In this document: positions 43,834 to 52,012 of the stretch, in pieces | Numbering within the stretch: the stretch's first letter is position 1 | How the letters are laid out: each line of letters begins with the position of its first letter | From: CAYYMD01 sp964472875 | GTDB lineage: Bacteria; Planctomycetota; Phycisphaerae; SM23-33 | Reading direction: 5' to 3' | NCBI GenBank assembly: GCA_964472875.1 | Contig: CAYYMD010000013.1 | Span: forward strand, 1-58,450 | DNA: 58,450 bases | The notes under the pieces: model-generated | Databases searched by the model: none | Seen by the model: only the letters and a program-made list of their open reading frames with translations | Told to the model about the DNA's origin: nothing | Position numbers and translations under genes: made by a program

Positions 43834-46347
43834 CTATTTGTCTTTAGGCGCCGGTTCGATGTCGGCGATGGGGACTTCCATCTCGAATGCGCCGGACTGT
43901 ACGACGGCCAGGTCCTTGTCCGGGTCCGTGCGGATGAGCGTGGCCTGTTTTTTGAACGGCACGACGAAGACCTTCCGGCCGGGTTCGATTTGGAGGATTT
44001 TCTGTCGGTTTTTTTTCGCCGCCGCCGAATCCGCCCTGCGGTGGCGGACGGGCTTGTCCTTGCGGCGGCCGTGTTTCCGTTTCTGCTTACGTGTGGGCGG
44101 TTTTGTCTCGAACGCGGCGGCCTCGGGTAACAGTTCCTGAAGCGCCACCTGCCGCCGCCGCCCGTCGGTCTCTACGGTCGCGCGGAGGTTTGGCAGGTCT
44201 ACGGCCACGACCGTGGCGGGTTTTTTATGGCCGGCGACGCGCACCTGCCGGCCGACCTTCAGTTTCTTCACGCCCTCCAGCCACGCATCGAATCGCTTCT
44301 GCCGCTGCTTCAGTTGCGAAAGACTCTGCTTGTATTCCTTCCGCACGTGCTCGGCCTCGGAGCGTGCGGACTGTGTCCGGCGGGCCTCGGCGACGATCTT
44401 GTCGCGCAGTTCGGCTATCTGGCGGCGGATGGGCAACTGCCCCATGTCGGGCATCAGTTCGCCAAGCGGGACCTCGTGCTGGATGTTGCCGCTCTCGACG
44501 ACGGCCTGCTGCTTGTGCAGTTCCAGGCGGATGAGGCGGGCCTTGTCGTTCAGCGAGGCCACGAAGACCTCCTGCCCGGGCTTCAACTGCGGAATGGACG
44601 CCAGCCAGTCACGAAACTCGTTGCGAATGCGGTTTACCTCGGCCAGTTCGGCCTCGTAATTCTGCATCTGGCTCTCGGCCGCAAGATGCGCCTCGCGAGC
44701 CTTGCTCCGCGCGGCCTCGGCCTCTTTGCGCGCCTCGCCTGTGGCGCGGATGGCCCGGCGGAACTGCGCGCCCCGCCTGCCCAGATGCCGCCGTGCGTTT
44801 GAGACGATGCGCTTGGGCAGGCCAAGCCGACCGGCCACGGTTATCGCGTGGCTCTCGCCGGGGGTGCCGATGTGCAGGTGGTATGTGGGCCGCAGTGTCT
44901 TTGTGTCGAACTCGACCGATGCGTTATCCGCCCGGCGGTGGTTCAGCGCGTATGCCTTCAGCACGCCCAGGTGCGTGGTGACCATGGCCATGCATCCGAT
45001 GCGCCGCAGTTCGTCCAGCACCGCCTGCGATATGGCGCCGCCCTCGTCGGGGTCGGTGCCCGCGCCGAGTTCGTCCAGCAGCACCAGGCAGGAGCGGTCG
45101 GCCTTGCGGAGTACGTGGTTAATCCGCCCGATGTGCGAACCGAAGGTGCTCAGCGACTGCTGCAGCGACTGCTCGTCGCCGACGTCTATGAAAATTTTGC
45201 GGAAAACCGGCAGTTTCGAGCCCGCCGAGGCGGGCACGTGCATGCCGCTCTGCGCCATAACCGAAAGCAGCGCCACGGTCTTAAGGGCCACTGTCTTGCC
45301 GCCCGTGTTGGAGCCGGTGATAATCAGCAGATCGAAGTCTTCACCCAGCCGCACGTCGATGGGCACCACCGGCTTTGCATCGTCTCGTTTTGCCTGTTCG
45401 ATTAGCAGCGGGTGGCGGGCCTTGTGCAAATCCAGCGGGCCCCGCTCCGATATCTGCGGGCACGTCATGTCGTTCTGGTAGGCGTATTGCGCCTTGGCCG
45501 AGATGAGGTCCACCTGCCCCAGGACGGAGACGGTTCGGCGGATGTCGCCGGTGCGGGCGGATATTTGCAGCGCCAACTGCTCCAGAAGTCTTTCTATTTC
45601 CGCGCGCTCGTCGGCCTTGAAGTCTGCCAGGCGGTTGTTCAGTTCCACGCTGGCGGCCGGTTCGACGAACACCGTCGCGCCGCTGCCGGATGAGCGGTGA
45701 ACCACGCCGGTGAGCCGCCCGCGGTTCTGCGCTTTTACCGGAAGGACGAAGCGGTCCTCGTGCAGCGTGACGGTAACGTTCTGTAGCAGCCGCCGGATCT
45801 GGGGTTGATGGAGGTAGCCGTATATGACGTCATGGATTTGCTGAGAGGTTTCGGATATTTGACTCCGCAGGCGCCCGAGGCGCGGCGAGGCGTCGTCGCG
45901 GATGCTGCCGTCGCCGTTGATTACGGAGTTTATCGCCCGTATCTCTTCGCCGAAGGATGGGATACGCCCGGCCAGTTCGCTCAGCGTTTCGAGGTCCTCG
46001 GGTAGAGCGTCGAGGTATTTTCGCACGTTCTCGGCCGCCTGGAGCGTGGATGCAATGGCGGCGAAGTCCTCCCCGCCGGCGCCGCCGCCCGGACGGGCCC
46101 GCTGAAGCGGTTCGGCTATGTCTTCAACGCCGCCCAGCGGCGGAAGCGAGACACTCCCCACCGCGCGGACCATCTGGCTGACCTGCCGGAGCCAGTGGGT
46201 TATCGTTCGCGGATTAAGCGATGGGGATATGCATGCGGCCAGGTCTTTGCCCGGCTTGCTGCTGCAGAACCTCGCCAGTATCCGGCGGACCGCGTCGAAT
46301 TCGATTTTCTCAAGTGTGAAGGAATCCATCTCTTGTGTCGACGGCAT
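43834..46347 (-). CDS. mutS2: MutS2-type ATPase lacking Smr, with three KOW-like modules
   Basis: The 837-aa protein belongs to MutS2: no mismatch-recognition domain, an N-terminal core, ATPase with Walker A ITGSNTGGKTVALKT (about 340) and Walker B LVLLDELGAGTDPDEGG, and a coiled-coil arm near 520-570 (ATGEARKEAEAARSKAREA). MutS2 suppresses recombination and, in Bacillus, rescues collided ribosomes. The C-terminal Smr nuclease domain is missing. In its place are three beta modules of one pattern: PGQEVFVASLNDKARLI..VPLGELMP (about 591-636), VGRQVRVAGHKKPATVV..ALQELLPE (about 693-738) and PGRKVFVVPFKKQATLI..VPIADIEP (about 786-832). ATG 46347 is used; ATG 46329 is an alternative. Confidence 0.9.
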   Translation of the reverse strand: MPSTQEMDSFTLEKIEFDAVRRILARFCSSKPGKDLAACISPSLNPRTITHWLRQVSQMVRAVGSVSLPPLGGVEDIAEPLQRARPGGGAGGEDFAAIASTLQAAENVRKYLDALPEDLETLSELAGRIPSFGEEIRAINSVINGDGSIRDDASPRLGRLRSQISETSQQIHDVIYGYLHQPQIRRLLQNVTVTLHEDRFVLPVKAQNRGRLTGVVHRSSGSGATVFVEPAASVELNNRLADFKADERAEIERLLEQLALQISARTGDIRRTVSVLGQVDLISAKAQYAYQNDMTCPQISERGPLDLHKARHPLLIEQAKRDDAKPVVPIDVRLGEDFDLLIITGSNTGGKTVALKTVALLSVMAQSGMHVPASAGSKLPVFRKIFIDVGDEQSLQQSLSTFGSHIGRINHVLRKADRSCLVLLDELGAGTDPDEGGAISQAVLDELRRIGCMAMVTTHLGVLKAYALNHRRADNASVEFDTKTLRPTYHLHIGTPGESHAITVAGRLGLPKRIVSNARRHLGRRGAQFRRAIRATGEARKEAEAARSKAREAHLAAESQMQNYEAELAEVNRIRNEFRDWLASIPQLKPGQEVFVASLNDKARLIRLELHKQQAVVESGNIQHEVPLGELMPDMGQLPIRRQIAELRDKIVAEARRTQSARSEAEHVRKEYKQSLSQLKQRQKRFDAWLEGVKKLKVGRQVRVAGHKKPATVVAVDLPNLRATVETDGRRRQVALQELLPEAAAFETKPPTRKQKRKHGRRKDKPVRHRRADSAAAKKNRQKILQIEPGRKVFVVPFKKQATLIRTDPDKDLAVVQSGAFEMEVPIADIEPAPKDK

Positions 46348-46659
46348 AACGTCTGTCGGCGTTCATTCCCAACATGCCGGGGGCCGTAATGATATGCCGC
46401 CTGTGATAGTTGAGTATATAGATTATCAATCCCGTCCACAACATTGCACAGCCGGAAGGCGAGCGGATATGTTGATTCTTCGACCGAAAGTTGCCGGTCG
46501 CTATTCAAAGATTAGCAGCGAATTTAAAGCATATTTTGCCGGAAAATAAATTCATCTCAAGGATGTGAACAAAGCCATAGACCGCCTTTTTTCGCTTTAC
46601 GCGCACAGTAAAATTGAATAGTCTTACAAGTGTAAACTTACTACAAATCGGAGATTGCA
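46348..46659. other. 312-base divergent intergenic region
   Basis: It lies between mutS2 (-) and the GH127 gene (+) and should hold both promoters. CGGAGA at 46649-46654 is the GH127 Shine-Dalgarno. A TTGAAT at 46614 could be a -35 element, but no good -10 follows at normal spacing. Nothing else is recognisable. Confidence 0.35.
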
Positions 46660-49128
46660 ATGAGAACTGTCTGCCGCATTATGACGTTGGTGATGTTTTT
46701 GTCCGTCCCGGCCGCCGCGCAGGAAAAAACGGATTATCCTTACGTTCCTGTTCCATTCACCAGCGTTCACGCTGCTGACGGATTCTGGGCGCCTCGGATG
46801 GAGGTTAACCGGGCCGTCACTATTCCATATGCGTTCGAGAAGTGCGAAGAAACCGGCCGCATCCGAAACTTCGCCGTCGCCGGAGGGCTCAGTGACGCCA
46901 ACTGGGTGGGCGGCGCCGGCTTCAACGATTCCGACGTGTCAAAGATTATCGAAGGCGCTTCATACGCACTCATGCTGAAGGACGACCCCGAACTGGATAA
47001 ATACCTCGACAAGGTCATCTCCTACTACGCGGCCGCACAGGAAGATGACGGTTTCCTCTACACGCTGTGGACCGCCAACGAACTCGGCAAGGTTGAGAAC
47101 TATAAACAAAAGGGCTGCCGTCCCAACGAGAACAACCGCTGGTCGAACATCTCCAGTGCCCACCAGTTGTATAACGTCGGGCATATGTACGAGGCGGGCG
47201 TGGCTCACTACCGCGCCACCGACAAGCGCGACCTGCTTGAGGTTTGCATTAAAAACGCCGACCTGGTTTGCAAAACTTTCAACGAAGACGGGCTCAGGAA
47301 TCCGCCGGGCCACCAGGAAATCGAAATCGGCCTGGCCAGACTTTACCGCGTCACCGGCCGGCGGAAGTATCTCGACCAGGCGAAATTCTTTCTGGAGATG
47401 CGCGGACGTCACGGCAGTGAAAGCAAGTACAACCAGAGCCACAAGCCCGTCACCGAACAGTCTGAGGCGGTCGGTCACGCCGTCCGCGCCAACTACATGT
47501 ACACGGCCATGGCGGATGTGGCCGCGCTGACCGGCGATGACGCCTACATCCGCGCCATCGAGCGGATATGGGACAACGTAGTGGGCACGAAACTCTACAT
47601 CACAGGCGGAGTAGGCGCTTCACGTCGCGGTGAGGCATACGGCGGAAATTATCACCTGCCGAACAAGTCCGCCTACTGCGAAACGTGTGCGGCCGTGGCC
47701 AACGTCTTTTGGAACCACCGCATGTTCCTGCTGGGCGGCGATGCGAAGTACATAGACGTCATGGAGCGGTCCATGTACAACAACGTTCCGGCTGGCGTGT
47801 CGCTGGAGGGCAACAGGTTCTTCTATCCTAATCCGCTGGCATCCGACGGCAACTACGCCCGCAAGCCGTGGTTCGGCTGCGCCTGCTGCCCGAGCAATAT
47901 CGCGCGGTTCATGCCTTCGGCGCCGGGATACGTCTACGCCACCAGCGGCGATACGGTGTACGTGAACCTTTACATGGCCTCGACGTCCGAAATACCCGTC
48001 GGAGGCGATAAAGTCAAAATTCGCCAGCAGACCAGGTATCCGTGGGACGGCAGGATTACGCTGACCGTCATGCCGCCAGAAGAAGGGGAGCCGATAGACA
48101 TCGCCCTGCGTATTCCCGGCTGGGCGCGGAACACGCCTGTGCCGAGTGACCTGTACCGATTTGCTAAAAAGTACGATGAAAAACCGAAACTGGCCGTCAA
48201 CGGCGAATCCGTGCCTTTGAAAATCGAAAATGGCTACGTTCACGTCAGCCGAAAGTGGAAAGCGGGTGACAAAATTACGCTGACCCTGCCGATGCCTGTT
48301 CGTCGGGTGGTGGCGCACGAGAAGGTCGCCGACGACCGCGGCCGGGTCGCCGTCCAGCGCGGTCCGATTGTCTACTGCGCAGAGGCCAGGGACAACGATG
48401 GCCGGGCGCCGGATGTCATCCTCGCCGACGATGTCGAACTCAGCGCCGAACACCGCGAGGACTTCCTCGGCGGCGTTACGGTTATTACCGGCGAACTGGC
48501 CGACGGCGAAAAGTTGACGCTCGTGCCTTACTGTGTCTGGGCGAATCGCGGTCCCAATAAGATGAACGTGTGGTTTAAAACACAGGCCCCGGCTGATGAT
48601 GCCGAATTTAAGTCCGCGTTCAACGGCAGGGATTTTTCCGGCTGGAAGGTCCCGAAAAACAACAGATGGTGGAAAGCGGAAAACGGGATACTCTCGGCCA
48701 CCAGCGGCCCGAAAAAGAAGGGCTCCATTCTCTGGACCGAAAAGAAATACAGGGATTTCGTGATAGAACTGGACTTTCGTTTCGGCGAAGGCACAATCGA
48801 TTCAGGCGTTTTCCTCAGAACGACGAATCAGCAGGTCCAGTTGGGCATTTCCGGCAGTCTCAAACGCGACATGACCGGCTCGGTTTATGTTCCCGGCAGG
48901 GGGTACCCCAAAGAGGCCGAAGGAGTCAAGAAACTGCTCAAACCCAAGGACTGGAACACGCTGAAGGTCAAGGCCACAGGCAATAAATATACCATATGGC
49001 TAAACGGCAGGCAGGTTCTGGAGTTCGAGGGTAAAAAGGCCGTCGAGCAAGGACCGATAGGCCTGCAAATGCATCCCGGCAGGACAATGTCGATAGACTT
49101 CAGGAATATCAAAATCGCCGAACTCTGA
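46660..49128 (+). CDS. Secreted GH127 (beta-L-arabinofuranosidase-like) fused to DUF1080
   Basis: The 822-aa protein has a signal peptide (MRTVCRIMTLVMFLSVPAAA, cut about residue 20). Residues 30-640 are a GH127 (DUF1680) enzyme: an alpha/alpha barrel then beta domains. The known zinc and nucleophile residues of the family can be matched: Glu325 (GEAY), Glu341 and Cys343 (YCETC), and Cys409-Cys410 (GCACCPSN). All are present, so it is probably active. Residues 645-822 are a DUF1080 (3-keto-disaccharide hydrolase/LamG-like) domain (FNGRDFSGWKV, LDFRFGEGTIDSGVFLRT, GPIGLQMHPGR). The likely role is periplasmic or extracellular removal of L-arabinofuranose from plant-type glycans. It is convergent with pgi. 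No neighbouring polysaccharide genes are in the window. Confidence 0.92.
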   Translation: MRTVCRIMTLVMFLSVPAAAQEKTDYPYVPVPFTSVHAADGFWAPRMEVNRAVTIPYAFEKCEETGRIRNFAVAGGLSDANWVGGAGFNDSDVSKIIEGASYALMLKDDPELDKYLDKVISYYAAAQEDDGFLYTLWTANELGKVENYKQKGCRPNENNRWSNISSAHQLYNVGHMYEAGVAHYRATDKRDLLEVCIKNADLVCKTFNEDGLRNPPGHQEIEIGLARLYRVTGRRKYLDQAKFFLEMRGRHGSESKYNQSHKPVTEQSEAVGHAVRANYMYTAMADVAALTGDDAYIRAIERIWDNVVGTKLYITGGVGASRRGEAYGGNYHLPNKSAYCETCAAVANVFWNHRMFLLGGDAKYIDVMERSMYNNVPAGVSLEGNRFFYPNPLASDGNYARKPWFGCACCPSNIARFMPSAPGYVYATSGDTVYVNLYMASTSEIPVGGDKVKIRQQTRYPWDGRITLTVMPPEEGEPIDIALRIPGWARNTPVPSDLYRFAKKYDEKPKLAVNGESVPLKIENGYVHVSRKWKAGDKITLTLPMPVRRVVAHEKVADDRGRVAVQRGPIVYCAEARDNDGRAPDVILADDVELSAEHREDFLGGVTVITGELADGEKLTLVPYCVWANRGPNKMNVWFKTQAPADDAEFKSAFNGRDFSGWKVPKNNRWWKAENGILSATSGPKKKGSILWTEKKYRDFVIELDFRFGEGTIDSGVFLRTTNQQVQLGISGSLKRDMTGSVYVPGRGYPKEAEGVKKLLKPKDWNTLKVKATGNKYTIWLNGRQVLEFEGKKAVEQGPIGLQMHPGRTMSIDFRNIKIAEL

Positions 49129-49211
49129 TGTGATTTTCCGGCAGCGCTGCGGCCTTTAGCGTGTATGCCGGTTGTCCGCGACGGCTTGTGATCCTTGCGG
49201 GCAGTCGAATT

Positions 49212-50630
49212 CTAAACCAGATATTTTTTATCCACACGCGCGACGGGCTTGATTTCTTTGGCGAGTTCCTCGAAGCCCTCGCGCCCCATCAGCGCGAAGG
49301 TGGCCTCCTTGCCCAGTTCCACCGCCGGCTGGTCATAGGCATTGACATCCAGCAACTCGCCCATCAGTGAGGTAGTGAATTCGTAAAGGTAAATGAACTC
49401 ACCCACCGACAGCGGGCGAATTTCATCGAAGCGAATCGTCACGCTCGGCCTGCCCGAGGCCGCGAGTGCGTATTCGGTGGCCTTCTTCTCGGCGTTGAGC
49501 AGTTTGCCCAGCGACGAGCGACCGAGGTAACTCAGCCCGTCTCGGTTGCCGTAAATGTCCGGCACGCGGACGTCGCGGGAATGCTTGCTTACCTCCAGGA
49601 ACACCACCAGTTTGTCGTTCGGGCCTTCGCGGTAGAGTTGTATCTGGCTGTGCTGGTCGGTGGCGCCCAGGGCCTTTATCGGCGTGGGGCCGGTGAAGAT
49701 ATCGCGGCCGCGGCGGGACGCCTTCTTGCCCAGCGACTCCGCCCACAACTGGCGGTACCAGTCGGCCAGGTCGTAGAGGCGGTTGGAATACGGCATCATA
49801 ATCTGCATGGGCTTGCGTTTTTTGGCGAACATGAGGTATTTAACGGCCGCCAGCACGCAGGCCGGGTTATCCGACCAGCGGGCGGAGGTGTCGGAGTCGG
49901 TGGCCTCGATGCGATTTTTCATTGCCGCGGCGCCGGCCAGCAACTCCTCTATGTCGATTCCACACATGGCCGCACCGAACAGTCCCACCGGCGAGAGCAC
50001 GCTGAACCGCCCGCCCACGCCCTGCGGCACCGGCAGTCTGGCGTAGCCCTCGGCGTCGGCTATCTCGCACAGCGTTCCGCATTCGGGATCGGTGGTGGCC
50101 ACAATGCGCCCGGCGTAGTCGTTGCCGAGGCGCTTTTCGAGCAGTTTGCGGACGATCATGAACTGGGCGGCCGTCTCGGCCGTGCGGCCGGATTTGGATA
50201 TTACGTTGAAGACAGTGGACTTCAGCCGCCGCCCCAGCAAGCGCATCACGTCGTCGAATGCCACCGGGTCGACGTTGTCCATCACGAACAGCCGCGGGCC
50301 GCCGCGCTTGCGGTCGGACATCAGGTTATACGTCGACGGGTTCAGCGCGCTTTGCAGGGCGATGTTTCCAAGCGCACTGCCGCCGATGCCCAGGATGACC
50401 AGGTCGGTCGTGCCCGGGCGGAAGCGCTCGACCATCTCGCTTACCTGGCGACGGTAATCGGCGTGGGTCGGCAGCTCGGTATAGCCGAGTTTGCCGCGGG
50501 TGCTCTGTTCCATAACGGTCGAATAGGCCCTGGTTATGGCCGGTTCGACCTCGGCCAGTTCGCCGGCGGTCAGTCCGTGTTTTTCGCCGACTGCCTTGTC
50601 CGTGGCGTTCTTCCAGTACAGATGTATCAT
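49212..50630 (-). CDS. pgi: Glucose-6-phosphate isomerase
   Basis: Interconverts glucose 6-phosphate and fructose 6-phosphate. With start ATG 50630 the protein is 472 aa, the length of the bacterial short form. Family signatures include VILGIGGSALGNIALQSAL, NVISKSGRTAET (sugar-phosphate site), ATDQHSQIQLYREGP, and a C-terminal AYDQPAVELGKEATFALMG with the conserved Gln-Pro-x-Val-Glu-x-Gly-Lys. The reading frame extends upstream to 50759, but that part encodes a hydrophobic stretch unlike PGI. AGGATGACGTA lies just ahead of ATG 50630, so I placed the start there. Confidence 0.94.
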   Translation of the reverse strand: MIHLYWKNATDKAVGEKHGLTAGELAEVEPAITRAYSTVMEQSTRGKLGYTELPTHADYRRQVSEMVERFRPGTTDLVILGIGGSALGNIALQSALNPSTYNLMSDRKRGGPRLFVMDNVDPVAFDDVMRLLGRRLKSTVFNVISKSGRTAETAAQFMIVRKLLEKRLGNDYAGRIVATTDPECGTLCEIADAEGYARLPVPQGVGGRFSVLSPVGLFGAAMCGIDIEELLAGAAAMKNRIEATDSDTSARWSDNPACVLAAVKYLMFAKKRKPMQIMMPYSNRLYDLADWYRQLWAESLGKKASRRGRDIFTGPTPIKALGATDQHSQIQLYREGPNDKLVVFLEVSKHSRDVRVPDIYGNRDGLSYLGRSSLGKLLNAEKKATEYALAASGRPSVTIRFDEIRPLSVGEFIYLYEFTTSLMGELLDVNAYDQPAVELGKEATFALMGREGFEELAKEIKPVARVDKKYLV

Positions 50631-50723
50631 TACGTCATCCTTATCATGTTTCGCAAAAACCACTCCCGTGGGAAGCAACAAAAATAGCAGGTATGCGCCG
50701 ATTTTTCCAGTGGACGTGAAAAT

Positions 50724-50737
50724 ACAGGGACAGACCC
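50724..50737. repeat. Short GGGTCTGTCCC-type dispersed motif
   Basis: ACAGGGACAGACCC (minus strand GGGTCTGTCCCTGT) lies about 100 bases ahead of pgi. From memory, this motif recurs in intergenic regions of many bacteria near REP-associated transposases. Only one copy was noticed here. The rest of 50631-50840 shows no gene. Confidence 0.3.
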
Positions 50738-50840
50738 AAGGTTTTGTTTTCTCATACAACTCCGGTCAGAAATCCTACCCCAAAGAGCGGTCACTGATTT
50801 TTCGCTGGTTCACAGCCACACCAACATTTGGCCGTATAAG

Positions 50841-51060
50841 GAGCCGAAATATACGAACCAAACTCTATAATTTGACATATTGTAAATTCTTATAGTCAAA
50901 AGCCCACTAATAGATACAATGATTAGTAGAATGAATTACAGGAAACACTTTATATGGCCGGGTGCGGAAAATGCATATTTGGTAGATTTGAAATACCAGC
51001 CCTACGTTAGCTCCCTGGGCGGGTATCTGTTGCTTTAGTTAACAAGTACGAGGATGCCGA
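50841..51060 (+). repeat. Leader copy A: relic duplicate of the sensor-kinase 5' region
   Basis: This stretch matches 51791-52010 in order and spacing. Shared blocks are ATATACGA-CCAAA (50849 and 51799), a -10-like TACAAT/TATAAT (50915 and 51867), GATTAGTAGAAT/AATTAGCAGAAT, GGAAAATGCAT (50966 and 51919), and the identical 17-mer AACAAGTACGAGGATGC (51042 and 51991). It also holds a hairpin ATACCAGCCC/GGGCGGGTAT (50993-51002 with 51018-51027). The downstream open frame (ATG 51055) has only 23 codons, so copy A drives no intact gene. Confidence 0.7.
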
Positions 51061-51117
51061 CAAAGCCGTCTCTGCCGCCAGGGAGGCCGGAAGGGATTGT
51101 GGCAGGATATCCGATTA

Positions 51118-51519
51118 TTAAATGACGAGCCGACAAGCGGCGTCGAGAATCTCTTCGAGTTTGAATGGTTTGTATACAATCGGCAGATTTGTTTGCCTGA
51201 GCCACTCTCTCGTGGAATGGCGATACCTGTCACCGGTTAGAATTATGAGGTGGCCCATCATTGCAGCACGGAAGTGACGCAGAAATCTGATGATATTCCA
51301 CCCGTCTATGCTTGGCATGACAAGGTCGAGGATAACCAAATCGAACCGTCCGAATGCGAGCATGAACATCGCATCCTTACCCGTCACGGCCGGGGTTACC
51401 GCCGCCCCGTGGCTTTCGAACTCATCCTTTAGCATCTGTGCGATTTCCTCGTAATCATCGACTATCAGGACATACTTTCCGCGCAGCGTTTTATCAACAT
51501 CTTTCAACAACGCTTTCAT
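51118..51519 (-). CDS. Single-domain response regulator (CheY-like)
   Basis: The 133-aa protein is a lone receiver domain with acidic pair Asp21-Asp22 (VLIVDDYEE), phosphoacceptor Asp65 (VILDLVMP), the switch Thr in ILTGD, and conserved Lys in YKPFK. It has no output domain, so it works by protein contacts or as a phosphate relay. The frame is open to 51561, but ATG 51519 is preceded by AAAGGAGCAGCAACC, a strong Shine-Dalgarno. It is divergent from the hybrid kinase, about 490 bases away, and lies between the two leader copies. The kinase is its probable partner. Confidence 0.92.
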   Translation of the reverse strand: MKALLKDVDKTLRGKYVLIVDDYEEIAQMLKDEFESHGAAVTPAVTGKDAMFMLAFGRFDLVILDLVMPSIDGWNIIRFLRHFRAAMMGHLIILTGDRYRHSTREWLRQTNLPIVYKPFKLEEILDAACRLVI

Positions 51520-51790
51520 GGTTGCTGCTCCTTTCGCGGGCATCGAGCCCGCAGAACTCACTTGTTATCCGGCTGATACTCCAACATGTCAAATAATTGC
51601 CGGAAGGTCACCACAAACGCAAATGTTACTTCCAATCTCACTACCGCGGCGAACCCACAGGCAATGGAAAATTTGTTAACAGTGTCAACGGTAATTATAG
51701 CATTAAGGTGATTAGTTTACAACTCTTTAGGTATCTCTATCGCATCACTCGCATGCACAAATTTAGATAATCTATTTATTTTGCCGAACA

Positions 51791-52012
51791 AACCCGGCAT
51801 ATACGACCAAAACACCGTAATTTCGCAGAACCGAAAAATTATCAAGATTAAGAATCCGTTAAGCGATATAATTAATTAGCAGAATAATTTCAGAATAAAA
51901 TTTTACATGTCCGGTTATGGAAAATGCATTTGTGACAAGGTTGGAATGCCCGCTCGATTATTTGTCCACAGTCGGGCCCGTTGCTACGTAAACAAGTACG
52001 AGGATGCGACAG
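51791..52012 (+). promoter_or_regulatory. Leader copy B: promoter and structured 5' leader of the sensor kinase
   Basis: It holds a TATAAT -10 box at 51867-51872 with no clear -35, then a leader of about 135 bases. GCCCG (51948-51952) can pair with CGGGC (51973-51977) at the same distance from the start as the stem in copy A, though the stem sequences differ. AGGA (52001-52004) lies 8 bases ahead of ATG 52013. The remainder of the divergent gap (51520-51790) shows no gene; it should hold the receiver-gene promoter. Confidence 0.5.

Noticed and set aside
49581..50687. 368-codon plus-strand frame antisense to pgi
   Set aside because: pgi motifs are unambiguous on the minus strand; the plus product is rich in Arg, His and Gly with no fold signature.
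50631..50759. Upstream extension of pgi encoding a hydrophobic signal-like segment
   Set aside because: PGI is cytosolic, ATG 50630 has a good Shine-Dalgarno, and the extension includes the short repeat motif.
51791..52012. c-di-GMP riboswitch ahead of the kinase
   Set aside because: The GEMM core sequences are not present, although the leader is structured.
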